Of a stretch of DNA of 64,000 nucleotides, positions 1 through 8,085 are shown piece after piece. Below the pieces are notes generated by a model. The model was not told the DNA's origin. It saw nothing but the letters and a program-made list of their open reading frames with translations, and ran no database searches. Made by a program: the position numbers and the translations under genes. This DNA comes from Terribium retamae. Its GTDB lineage: Bacteria > Pseudomonadota > Alphaproteobacteria > Rhizobiales > Rhizobiaceae. Position 1 is the stretch's first letter. Each line of letters begins with the position of its first letter. The stretch is taken from contig NZ_JAKREW010000014.1 of NCBI RefSeq assembly GCF_022347545.1, positions 1 to 64,000 on the forward strand, in the 5' to 3' direction.

Positions 1-77
1 GCACGAACCGAGGCAAGCACTCCGCCAAACCGGCCGATCGGCGTGCGAACATAGTCGCAGATATAGGCTTCGCTCAT
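1..77 (-). CDS. pcaF: Beta-ketoadipyl-CoA / acetyl-CoA thiolase, 5' fragment
   Basis: Only the first 25 codons are in the window; the gene continues off the left edge. The translation starts MSEAYICDYVRTPIGRFGG, the characteristic N-terminus of PcaF-type thiolases, which cleave 3-oxoadipyl-CoA to succinyl-CoA and acetyl-CoA at the end of the beta-ketoadipate pathway. The ATG at 77 has a GGAAGG ribosome binding site just upstream on the minus strand. The catalytic Cys and His lie outside the window, so a generic acetyl-CoA acetyltransferase remains possible. Confidence 0.7.
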   Translation of the reverse strand, partial: MSEAYICDYVRTPIGRFGGVLASVR

Positions 78-146
78 GTCGTGCTTCCTTCCCTCGTCTG
101 CGCCGTCCGGCACAGAACCATCCGATCGCATCGGATTGTCTTGATT

Positions 147-1199
147 TCAGCTCACCAGACGGCGAGCAGCGGTTTCGGCTATGGCCTCGGCGAGGCTCAT
201 CGCCCACTGCGCGCGACAATAGGCGCGGAAATCGAAACAGGGCAAGCCGGGGCAGACCTCGAATTCGATGAGATGAACCGTATCGTCCGCATCGACGCGC
301 AGATCGATGGAAAAGACGTCACGCAGGCCAAGCCCATCCATCAGCCCTTCGGCGATGCTGCGGATCTGGGCATCGGCAGAGGGCTGGGTTGCGGCTAACG
401 GAACAAGTGAAGGCTCGGCATAGAGACCGGTTGCCTTGGCATCGGCGCCGGTGTCGCCATAAAGCGCCAGGCTGTCGGCCATGGTCTGGAAATCCGCGCC
501 AGACTCCACCAGGAAAACCCCTAGCGACGACATGTCGGCCTGTCCCGTCATGTCGAGGAAGCTTGCGCGCACGTTGCGGCCGGAAACATAGGGCTGCACG
601 ACGACATCGTCGCGGTAATGCGAGAAGACGCGGCGGCTGAGCTCCAGCGCATGTCCGAGATCGTGACAATGCGAATCCGGCCAGATGCCTATCTTGGCGC
701 CGAGCCGGTTCGGCTTCACGAACCAGCCGTTTTCGCTAGCAGGTGGCTCGACCAGCCAGCGGCCGTCACGAGCAAGGCCGGCTCGCGGCACCGGCAGGCC
801 GAGAGCCGCAAGCACCGCACCGGAGCGAAACTTGTCCTGGCAAAGCGCAAAAAGCGAATCGTCTGCACCGAGTGTCCTCAACCCGGCAAGCCGGGCCAAG
901 GCGGGAGCGGCCCCGCCTCGGAAATAGGCGATGCCATCCGTCAGCGTCCAGACCAGCGAGCTGTCGGAATCTGCGCTGGCCATCACAGCGGCTGCTTCGG
1001 CCAGTTCCACCGGCGTGAACGTGATGCCTCGCTTGTTTGCCTCGCGCCAGATCTCGGCAAATTCAGGCGCAAGGTCGGTCGATTGGGCAAGGTAGGATGC
1101 AATCTCCGCCGCGCGTTCCTGCGGATAACCTTGCTCGAGCAGCCGACCGAAGCAGGCTTTTTCCGGTTCGTAGACAAGGAAGAGGCGCGGCTGCGGCAT
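147..1199 (-). CDS. Stand-alone ATP-grasp protein (D-Ala-D-Ala ligase-like fold)
   Basis: This 350-residue protein has an ATP-grasp layout. The central part carries the nucleotide-binding stretch (WFVKPNRLGAKIG, about residues 146-158, then VVVQPYVSGRNVRASFLD). The C-terminus carries an acidic metal-binding segment, HLIEFEVCPGLPCFDFR. D-Ala-D-Ala ligases usually have E-V-N-x-x-P-G here; this protein has E-V-C-P-G, so the Asn ligand is missing and the substrate is probably not D-alanine. It is a likely carboxylate-amine/thiol ligase of unknown substrate. The start at 1199 has only a weak ribosome binding site. It lies between a thiolase and an SDR with no operon partner. Confidence 0.7.
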   Translation of the reverse strand: MPQPRLFLVYEPEKACFGRLLEQGYPQERAAEIASYLAQSTDLAPEFAEIWREANKRGITFTPVELAEAAAVMASADSDSSLVWTLTDGIAYFRGGAAPALARLAGLRTLGADDSLFALCQDKFRSGAVLAALGLPVPRAGLARDGRWLVEPPASENGWFVKPNRLGAKIGIWPDSHCHDLGHALELSRRVFSHYRDDVVVQPYVSGRNVRASFLDMTGQADMSSLGVFLVESGADFQTMADSLALYGDTGADAKATGLYAEPSLVPLAATQPSADAQIRSIAEGLMDGLGLRDVFSIDLRVDADDTVHLIEFEVCPGLPCFDFRAYCRAQWAMSLAEAIAETAARRLVS

Positions 1200-1367
1200 G
1201 GCGGCTGAAGACCAGTGAAATTGGGCGCCAGTGTCGCTGCTGCTCCGTCATCCGGTTCCGACGAAACCGACCTACGCGGCAACGCCAGCGACCAGAGCGG
1301 AGTTATCGAAGGTGCCCCCCACCGTAGCCTGAAAGCTGCCATCGTGGGCGGGATGTGTGGTCCAGGG

Positions 1368-2261
1368 CTACGTTGCCGAATAGTCCATGTCTTTCAGGTC
1401 CTCAAGGAGACTTGACCCTGTCGGTGTCCAACCCAGTTTTTTTCGCGTGATGATGCTGGAAGCCGTGATGTCCGCTGAAGCGAACATGGCAAACCAGCCG
1501 AAATGGGCTTCAGCTTTGTCTTTCGGAATCGAGATTGCAGGCACCCCAAGCCCGGTTGCGATAACGTCGGCGATATCGCGCGCGGCCACCCCCTCTTCCG
1601 CTACAGCATTGTAGCGGGCGCCAGGCTCGGCACGATCGAGCGCCAGAACGTAGAGCTTCGCCACATCGTTCACGTGACCTGCGGCCCAGCGGTTGGCACC
1701 TTGGTGGACATAGGCGACGACGCCCTTCTGGCGCGCCATCTCGATATAGGGTGAGATGAGGCCCTGTCGGACGGTGTCGTGCACCTGGGGAAGTCGAACG
1801 ACGCCGAGGTTGACGCCCGCTTCGAGCTGCTCCTGGCCGGCCAGTTCCGAGGCTATGCGAGGATTGAAATGGTGAGCGTCGAACACATCCTCGCGAGCGG
1901 GCTCGCCATTGCCTGGATCACCGATGCCGACGCCCGAAGTGATGAGCAGCGGCCGGTTCGATCCCCTTAGAACGGACCCAAGCGCGGCGATGACGCGGCG
2001 GTCCTTTTCGCAGTTGGCCGCGAAATTCGAGAAGTCATGGTCGAACGCGGTGTGAATAACCGCGTCGGCATTCTCGGCTCCTTTCGCCAGGCCAACGGGA
2101 TCTTCCAGCGTTCCAAGATGAGCAGATGCACCTCTATTGGCCAGTTCCTTCGCTCCCGAGTCGGAACGGGTGAGGCCGATCACCTCATGACCCGCGGTCA
2201 GCAGTTCGCGAAGGATCCGGGAGCCGATAAACCCGGAGGCACCAGTTAGAAAAACACGCAT
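1368..2261 (-). CDS. NAD(P)-dependent epimerase/dehydratase-type atypical SDR
   Basis: The protein (297 residues) begins MRVFLTGASGFIGSRILREL, a Rossmann glycine motif of the form GxxGxxG typical of extended or atypical SDRs that bind NAD(P). I chose the ATG at 2261 because a GGAG box precedes it; an upstream in-frame start would add eight residues without a better site. The canonical YxxxK active site is not obvious, as is usual in the atypical NAD(P)H-binding group. The gene is divergent from an XRE/MmyB-type regulator with under 100 bp between them, so it is probably the regulator's target. Substrate unknown. Confidence 0.75.
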   Translation of the reverse strand: MRVFLTGASGFIGSRILRELLTAGHEVIGLTRSDSGAKELANRGASAHLGTLEDPVGLAKGAENADAVIHTAFDHDFSNFAANCEKDRRVIAALGSVLRGSNRPLLITSGVGIGDPGNGEPAREDVFDAHHFNPRIASELAGQEQLEAGVNLGVVRLPQVHDTVRQGLISPYIEMARQKGVVAYVHQGANRWAAGHVNDVAKLYVLALDRAEPGARYNAVAEEGVAARDIADVIATGLGVPAISIPKDKAEAHFGWFAMFASADITASSIITRKKLGWTPTGSSLLEDLKDMDYSAT

Positions 2262-2313
2262 GCGAAATCTCCTGCATTGACGCACAGGCAGATCTCATAG
2301 AAAATTGTACTGT

Positions 2314-2329
2314 TAAAGTAGTGACTTTA
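2314..2329. promoter_or_regulatory. Candidate operator between SDR and MmyB-type regulator
   Basis: A perfect 6-bp inverted repeat (TAAAGT, spacer AGTG, ACTTTA) lies in the AT-rich divergent promoter region. Its position is right for an autoregulatory site of the adjacent XRE/MmyB protein. No experimental motif for this regulator is known to me, so this is inference from symmetry and place. Confidence 0.35.
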
Positions 2330-2356
2330 TCATGGTATAATTATCAGCAGGATCGC

Positions 2357-3187
2357 ATGAGCGAGAACGCTTCCGAAAATGCACTTGGCACATTCCTGCG
2401 CGACCGGCGCATGCGTCTCGATCCGGCTGTCTTCGGTTTCCAGGCCGGACGCCGGCGTACGCCGGGCCTGCGCCGTGAGGAAGTCGCCCAGCGCGCCAAT
2501 ATAAGCCCGACTTGGTATACTTGGCTGGAGCAGGGGCGAGGCGGGGCACCGTCCGCCCATGTGCTTGATCGCATCGCAAGGGGATTAATGCTGACCGAGC
2601 CCGAGCGCGATCACCTGCATATCCTTGCCTTCGGCCATCCTCCCGGGCCGCGTTACCGGCAACAAGACGGGATCACGCCACGGCTGCAGCACGTGCTGGA
2701 CGCCATGCCTTTCAGTCCTGCCATCGTTAGGACAGCGACGTGGGATGTGGTGGCGTGGAACAAGGCCGCGACCGTAATCCTGACGGACTATTCCAGGCTG
2801 CCGAAGGAACGGCGCAATATTCTTCGCATGATGTTCTCCGATGAGCGCGTGCGCGCGGCGCAGGACGACTGGCGCAACGTTGCCCGTTATGTCGTCGGCG
2901 CATTCCGAGCTGACGCTGCGCGCGCCGGCGCGGGGGTGGAAATCCGGCAGTTGGTCGATGAGCTCTCCGCTATCAGCCCGGAATTTAAGGCGATGTGGAA
3001 CGACAATGAGATCGCGGCCACGCGCGAAGGCATCAAACGCCTTCACCACCCGGACCTTGGAGCGATCGAGCTGGAGTTCTCGACCTTCGCGGTCGAAGGC
3101 CGGTCCGACCTCAACATGATGGTCTACAGTCCGGCGAACCCTGAGGTGATGGAACAATTTCGCTTGCTGATCGCCGGCGCTTGTTGA
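2357..3187 (+). CDS. XRE-family regulator with MmyB-like ligand-binding domain
   Basis: The 276-residue protein has an N-terminal helix-turn-helix (about residues 10-75, with RTPGLRREEVAQRANISPTWY, the recognition region of this family) and a C-terminal PAS-like MmyB domain (about residues 100-270, with TATWDVVAWNKAA). In MmyB-type regulators the C-terminal domain can bind a fatty-acid-like ligand. I prefer the ATG at 2357 to a GTG at 2321 because family members begin just before FLRDRR. Regulators of this type commonly sit divergent to one oxidoreductase gene they control, which is the arrangement here. Confidence 0.82.
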   Translation: MSENASENALGTFLRDRRMRLDPAVFGFQAGRRRTPGLRREEVAQRANISPTWYTWLEQGRGGAPSAHVLDRIARGLMLTEPERDHLHILAFGHPPGPRYRQQDGITPRLQHVLDAMPFSPAIVRTATWDVVAWNKAATVILTDYSRLPKERRNILRMMFSDERVRAAQDDWRNVARYVVGAFRADAARAGAGVEIRQLVDELSAISPEFKAMWNDNEIAATREGIKRLHHPDLGAIELEFSTFAVEGRSDLNMMVYSPANPEVMEQFRLLIAGAC

Positions 3188-3247
3188 TCCTACGGGACAC
3201 AGGTTAGCCGGAAGCGCCCTTCCACAGGATCAGCTTTTCGGGGCCGT

Positions 3248-4120
3248 TCAGATCAGCACGCGTGGCTCAAACCGGCCTCGGACCGGAAAATCGATCAGGA
3301 AGGTCTTCCCGGCATCGGGATCGGCAGCCCGCTGGGCTTCGTTCTGATCGGCCCAAGCTGAAGTGACGGCCAGACGATCGGCTTCGGCGCCGATAAACGC
3401 CGGGCAGGAGGGTTGGCTGACAGGCATCGGGATGGAACGCACCAACTTGCCGTCCGGCGCAAAGGCATTGACGGTAGAAGCGCCCCAGCAGGCATTCCAG
3501 AGGATGCCGTCACGATCGACAACCGAACCATCGACATAACCGACGCTCTGCCGATGGTCGCCGAACAATTTGGGTTCGCCGAGCGGCAATCCGGTAGCTG
3601 GGTCACAGTCGACCCGCATCAGCAGCTTCTCCTCGCTGTCGACATAGTAGGCGACAGCTCCATCCTCGCTGAAGGCAATGGAGTTCGGCACGGTGATCCC
3701 GTCATACAGTTTGCGCAACTCACCCTTGAAGAACCAGTAGATGGCGCCGGCCTTCTTCTCGTGTGTCTTGCTCATCGTGCCGAGCCAGAAGGCACCGCAC
3801 GGATGCACGCGTGCATCGTTGGAGCGCGTGCTTCCGTTCTCAGCTTCGATCGGCGTATGAAGCGTGAGCTTGCCGGTCGCGATGTCCCGCAGATGCAGGC
3901 CGGTCTCGGTGAAAACCAGCTGCCGCTTGTCGTCGACAATGGCGATGGCGCTCGCCATCTGGCCGAGGTCATGTACCTTTGTAGCGCCGCTGCGGCCGCG
4001 TTCCAGCAACTGGCCATGCACGATGTTGAACCAGAAGAGCTTGCCCGTCGTGGGATCGTAGCTCGGACCTTCACCGAGTTCGCAGACGTGGTCGGACAGG
4101 ACCGAGACGATACCGGTCAT
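3248..4120 (-). CDS. SMP-30/gluconolactonase-family sugar lactonase
   Basis: A 290-residue six-bladed beta-propeller of the SMP-30/LRE type. Conserved family stretches are LGEGPSYD near residue 16, RSNDARVHPCGAFWLGT near 98-114, TVPNSIAFS near 143, and YVDGSVVDRDGILWNACW near 195-212, supplying the Glu, Asn and Asp metal ligands. Such enzymes hydrolyse aldonolactones. It is the last gene of a four-gene operon and overlaps dgoA by 4 bp. The context suggests galactonolactone or a related aldonolactone as substrate, opened to the acid in the cytoplasm. Confidence 0.85.
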   Translation of the reverse strand: MTGIVSVLSDHVCELGEGPSYDPTTGKLFWFNIVHGQLLERGRSGATKVHDLGQMASAIAIVDDKRQLVFTETGLHLRDIATGKLTLHTPIEAENGSTRSNDARVHPCGAFWLGTMSKTHEKKAGAIYWFFKGELRKLYDGITVPNSIAFSEDGAVAYYVDSEEKLLMRVDCDPATGLPLGEPKLFGDHRQSVGYVDGSVVDRDGILWNACWGASTVNAFAPDGKLVRSIPMPVSQPSCPAFIGAEADRLAVTSAWADQNEAQRAADPDAGKTFLIDFPVRGRFEPRVLI

Positions 4121-4758
4121 TTTTGTTCTCCAAAAACCTGATCCCAGACGACGACGGCGGCTTCCGCACGCGCGGCGACGTCGGCCACTGTCATGCCCGG
4201 CTTGAACAGGCTGGAGCCCAGCCCGAAGACACTGACGCCAGCCGCCTTATAGCCGGCGAAGTCCTTTTCGGAGACACCGCCGACCGCGCCCACCAGTGTT
4301 CCGGCCGGCAGGACTGCGCGCATTGCGGCAATCCCGCCAGGGCCCAGCACGCTCGCAGGAAAGAATTTGAGCGCAGATGCACCAAGCTGGATAGCCTGGA
4401 AGGCCTCGCTCGGCGTTAAAACTCCCGGCATGGTGACCATGCCGTGATGCGCGGCACGGCGCATGACATCGGCGTCGATGTTCGGACTGACGAGAAGCCG
4501 CCCGTCAGCCCGCTTCAATGCGTCTACATCCTCGGCGGTCAGCACCGTGCCGGCACCAACCAATGCTTCGGCCGGGAGCGCCTTCGCGATGGAGGCGATG
4601 GACAAGAACGGATCGGGCGAGTTCAGCGGCACCTCGATGGCTTCGATGCCGGCCCGGTAAATCGCCTCGGCAACAGCCACTGCCTCGTTCGGACGCAGGC
4701 CGCGCAGAATGGCGACGAGACCGCGCTTCAATTGTGGAAATGGCGCCGTGAGGCTCAT
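4117..4758 (-). CDS. dgoA: 2-dehydro-3-deoxy-6-phosphogalactonate aldolase
   Basis: The 213-residue protein is a class I KDPG/KDPGal aldolase. It shows the catalytic Glu region (IEAIEVPLNSPDP, about 38-50) and the Schiff-base lysine in LGASALKFFPAS (about 127-138). It cleaves 2-dehydro-3-deoxy-6-phosphogalactonate to pyruvate and glyceraldehyde 3-phosphate. The length matches DgoA. It overlaps both neighbours by 4 bp (ATGA), so it should be translationally coupled to the kinase upstream and the lactonase downstream. KDPG specificity cannot be excluded from sequence alone, but the kinase next door favours the galactonate form. Confidence 0.88.
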   Translation of the reverse strand: MSLTAPFPQLKRGLVAILRGLRPNEAVAVAEAIYRAGIEAIEVPLNSPDPFLSIASIAKALPAEALVGAGTVLTAEDVDALKRADGRLLVSPNIDADVMRRAAHHGMVTMPGVLTPSEAFQAIQLGASALKFFPASVLGPGGIAAMRAVLPAGTLVGAVGGVSEKDFAGYKAAGVSVFGLGSSLFKPGMTVADVAARAEAAVVVWDQVFGEQK

Positions 4759-5699
4759 GTGGTCTTTTCCTTCCGGGCAATCATGCCGTTTTCTTGCGCG
4801 GCAGCGAACAGGCCGGCGCGCACGGCAGCATCGGCATCGACGGACCGGATCTGAAGCCCGGCCAAAGCCAACGCCTCGGCATAAAGCGCGGCGAGTGCGC
4901 CCGATCCGACCAGCACCACCGAACCGCCTTCGGTCCCATGACGACGCCTTGCGGAAGCGATCTCCCCACCGATGAGCAGCCCTGACAAGCGGGCAGCTGA
5001 TTCATCCGGCTTCAAATCTTGCAGCAATCCGGCGGCGCGGATGGCAAACAGCCGCGACGAGACATCGCCGCCGTCTTCGAGAGCCTGCCGGCACCAATAC
5101 CGGAAGCCTTCGTTGCCTGCGGTGACCGCTGCAGGCCGTTCGCCGAGCGAGTGACGCAGGATCGAATGGGTCGCGAGGACGGAAAACAATTCCCCTGTTG
5201 GCCAGGTGCTGAAGCCGGTGACCGCCCCATCTTCCACCACCACCCATTTCGAGTGGGTGCCTGGCATGCAGACGAGATGTTGTCCCTTGGCTGGGAGAGC
5301 TGCGCCCGCCAGCTGCGTTTCCTCGCCACGCATGACGTCCGGTGCATCCGCCTGCCGCTGCGCCAGACCGGGGACGATACGCACGTCGCGTGTGGTATCG
5401 GGCACGCGGATGGCGCCCTGCAGGATGGCATCGATGCGCGATGGCACATCGACATAAGGCGCTTCGATCCAGCCCTGCCGCGAACCCGCCATGCCGCAGA
5501 CGACAACCGGCAAAGTTTCTGGTGCCGCCATGACGGCGAGGTGTCGCTCGAGCACGTTTGAGAAGCCGGCTTCGCGGGCCGTGATCAGGCCGTCGTCGCC
5601 ACGCCGCTCGGCCAGAACCTTACCGTCGCCGGCAAGCAGCCAGACGCGCAATCGGGTGGTACCCCAGTCGACGGCGGCGATGGCGGGCGTCTCGCTCAC
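4755..5699 (-). CDS. dgoK: 2-dehydro-3-deoxygalactonokinase
   Basis: The 314-residue product starts VSETPAIAAVDWGTTRLRVW, with the phosphate-binding DWGTTxxR motif of DgoK kinases near residues 11-18. Further conserved parts are GMAGSRQGW, PGTHSKW and a C-terminal GSGALAALYAEAL. It phosphorylates 2-dehydro-3-deoxygalactonate with ATP to feed DgoA. The start is a GTG at 5699 overlapping the stop of the upstream SDR gene (GTGA). An open frame extends to 5855 but lies within the SDR gene and encodes an arginine-rich shadow. Confidence 0.88.
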   Translation of the reverse strand: MSETPAIAAVDWGTTRLRVWLLAGDGKVLAERRGDDGLITAREAGFSNVLERHLAVMAAPETLPVVVCGMAGSRQGWIEAPYVDVPSRIDAILQGAIRVPDTTRDVRIVPGLAQRQADAPDVMRGEETQLAGAALPAKGQHLVCMPGTHSKWVVVEDGAVTGFSTWPTGELFSVLATHSILRHSLGERPAAVTAGNEGFRYWCRQALEDGGDVSSRLFAIRAAGLLQDLKPDESAARLSGLLIGGEIASARRRHGTEGGSVVLVGSGALAALYAEALALAGLQIRSVDADAAVRAGLFAAAQENGMIARKEKTT

Positions 5700-6463
5700 A
5701 GCACGCCTCCGTCGACGATCAGTGTCTGCGCCGTCAGCATGGCCGAGGCATCCGAAGCCAGGAACAGGCAGGGCCCCACCATGTCGTCGGGATGCATTTC
5801 GCGGGGGATAGCCTGGCGGGCGACATGGGCCTCCACCTTGCCGGGAGCGGCCCATAGCTGGCGCTGGCGCTCGGTGATGACCCAGCCGGGTGCGATTGCG
5901 TTCACGCGAATGCCGTCCTTGCCGTAGCGGCCGGCAAGACCCTTGGTCAGGCCGATGATACCCGCCTTTGCGGCCGTGTAGGCCGGCATGTCACCGATAT
6001 TCAACATGAAGGAGGTCGAGGTGAAGTTGACGATGGCGCCTTGCCCGATCTCCTTCATGCCGGGCACGACAGCCTGCACGGTGAAGAAATGCGGCCTGAG
6101 ATTGATTGCCAGATTGTCGTCCCATTCGTCGACGCTCACCGTCTCGGCAGCGTGGCGGATATCGTTGGCGGCGTTGTTGACCAGCACGCTGATCGGCCCA
6201 TGCGCAGTCTCTGCGGCTTTCACCGCCGCCCGCAGTGCATCGATGTCGCGCAGATCGGCGTTGAGGAATAGCGGTTTGCTTCCGGTAAGGTCTGCGACCT
6301 CGCCGCACAGCGTGCGGCTTTGTGCTTCGGCAATGTCGATGAAAGCGACCTTCGCGCCCTGACGGGCAAAGCCTTCCGTCAATCTGGCGCCGATGCCCGT
6401 GCCGCCGCCGGTGATCAACACCGACGCGCCTTCCAGATCGGCGAACCGCACCGATGGCATCAT
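5696..6463 (-). CDS. SDR-family dehydrogenase, first gene of galactonate-type operon
   Basis: A classical short-chain dehydrogenase of 255 residues. It has the NAD(P) motif GGGTGIG at about 19-25, NNAA near 96-99, a Ser in the NFTSTSF stretch and the catalytic YTAAK at 162-166. The ATG at 6463 is preceded by GGGAGGAA. In this operon the likely role is oxidation of D-galactose or another aldose to its lactone, before lactonase, dehydratase, kinase and aldolase. The actual sugar is inferred from context only. It starts the operon SDR-dgoK-dgoA-lactonase; no galactonate dehydratase or transporter is adjacent. Confidence 0.82.
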   Translation of the reverse strand: MMPSVRFADLEGASVLITGGGTGIGARLTEGFARQGAKVAFIDIAEAQSRTLCGEVADLTGSKPLFLNADLRDIDALRAAVKAAETAHGPISVLVNNAANDIRHAAETVSVDEWDDNLAINLRPHFFTVQAVVPGMKEIGQGAIVNFTSTSFMLNIGDMPAYTAAKAGIIGLTKGLAGRYGKDGIRVNAIAPGWVITERQRQLWAAPGKVEAHVARQAIPREMHPDDMVGPCLFLASDASAMLTAQTLIVDGGVL

Positions 6464-6619
6464 ATCGCTTCCTCCCGCTTGAATGACGGCGCCGCATCCT
6501 AGCCAGCGGCTTGGCCGGAGCAAGCTTGAAAATGCTTATCGCATCTTTTGTCAGACAAATAGTAACCGGGAAGAAGCAGCCAATCCGCATCGGCTGGCGG
6601 GCATAGGCTGGTCCAGATG

Positions 6620-7969
6620 CTAGATCGCCTTGGCGCGCAGGGCACCACGGAAGGAATCCCGCAGGTAACCCAGCGTCGAGTCGGCATCGGCGGGCTTGCC
6701 GAACAGGTAACCCTGTCCGCCGGCACATCCGAATTGGACGAGGCGGTCGGCTTGGGCCTCCTGTTCGATACCTTCTGCCACCACGTCCATGCCGAGTCCC
6801 TCACACATGGCGAGAATGGCACGGATGATATGCTCTGACGGCCGATCGTCGAGGATGGAGGAAACGAAGGCGCGGTCGATCTTGAGCTTGTCGAAATTGA
6901 ATTCGCGCAGGCGGCCCAGCGACGATTGGCCGGTGCCGAAATCGTCGAGTGAAACACGGATGCCGACGCGGCGCAGGTCCTCGACGATCTTTTCGGCCGA
7001 GACCGGATCGTTCATCAAGCCGGTCTCGGTGATCTCGATTTCCAGCCGACGCGGATCGAAACCGGTGCGATCCAGGATCGACAGGATGTGCAGGCCGGTG
7101 TTCTGGTCCACAAGCTGTGACGGCGACAGGTTGAAGGACAGGAAAAGATCGCCGGGCCATCCGCGCGCCGCCTCGGTAGCCTTGCGCAGTACCAACTGCG
7201 AGAGTGGACCGATGATACCGCGCTCCTCGGCGATCGGAATGAAGACGGAAGGCGAAACCGGACCGAGATCCGGGTCCGACCAGCGGGCAAGCGCCTCGAA
7301 ACCGATGGTGCGACGTGTGCCGAGATCGACGATGGGCTGGAAATGCGGTTCGACCTCACCGGCGGAGACAGCACGCCGTAGAGCCTGTTCTATGCGGGTG
7401 ACGCGCTTGGCAGCCTCTTCCATCTCGCGGGTGTAGACGACGACCTTGCCGCGCCCCGAGCGCTTCGCGTGGTAGAGCGCGGTTTCTGCCTTGTTGAGCA
7501 GGATGTCGGTCGTCTCTTCGCCGGAATAGAACAGCGAGCAGCCGGCGGAAGCCGAAAGCCTGGCGGTGCGCTCACCGACATCGTAGGGCGCCGAAAGGAT
7601 TTCGATCAGCATGCGCGCCCGTTCGGTGGCGGCCTCCTCGCTGAAGACCATTGGATAGAGGAAGGCGAATTCGTCGGCGCCGATGCGGCAGACCGTGGAA
7701 TGGCTGTCCATCGACGCGCGCAGGCGCATTGCCACCTGGATCAGGATGTCGTCGCCGGCCTTGTGGCCGAACAGGTCGTTGATGGGCTTGAAGCCGTCCA
7801 GGTCGAGGATGCCGACGGCGAAAGGGGCGGGGTCGTCCGAGCGGTCCGCGATGAGACGCTCCACCTTGTCGAAAAAGCGACGGTGGTTGCCAAGGCCTGT
7901 CAACGGATCGGTGAAGGCCAGATCCGTGTTTTCCCTATGCGTCTGCCCGGTGCCAAACGACGTTTGCAT
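6620..7969 (-). CDS. GGDEF-EAL protein, probable c-di-GMP phosphodiesterase
   Basis: The 449-residue cytoplasmic protein has a GGDEF domain (about 20-180) followed by an EAL domain (about 200-440), with no transmembrane helix or sensory domain. The cyclase signature reads GADEF (97-101) rather than GGDEF, so cyclase activity is doubtful, although DLDGFKPIND and GHKAGDD are intact. The EAL domain keeps EALARW (225-230), NLSPSQL, EITET, DDFGTGQSS and EGIE, so hydrolysis of c-di-GMP is expected. I place the start at 7969 (AGGGA box) rather than at the GTG at 8059. Confidence 0.85.
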   Translation of the reverse strand: MQTSFGTGQTHRENTDLAFTDPLTGLGNHRRFFDKVERLIADRSDDPAPFAVGILDLDGFKPINDLFGHKAGDDILIQVAMRLRASMDSHSTVCRIGADEFAFLYPMVFSEEAATERARMLIEILSAPYDVGERTARLSASAGCSLFYSGEETTDILLNKAETALYHAKRSGRGKVVVYTREMEEAAKRVTRIEQALRRAVSAGEVEPHFQPIVDLGTRRTIGFEALARWSDPDLGPVSPSVFIPIAEERGIIGPLSQLVLRKATEAARGWPGDLFLSFNLSPSQLVDQNTGLHILSILDRTGFDPRRLEIEITETGLMNDPVSAEKIVEDLRRVGIRVSLDDFGTGQSSLGRLREFNFDKLKIDRAFVSSILDDRPSEHIIRAILAMCEGLGMDVVAEGIEQEAQADRLVQFGCAGGQGYLFGKPADADSTLGYLRDSFRGALRAKAI

Positions 7970-8085
7970 CGGCGTCCCTGTTCTTATTCTGGAATTTCTT
8001 ATCAGAGTGACATCAAACCGTTTAAGAAAGGTATCTCGAATATAAGCCGGCACTTTCACTCAAGCGGCGTCGACACCGCTGAAGG

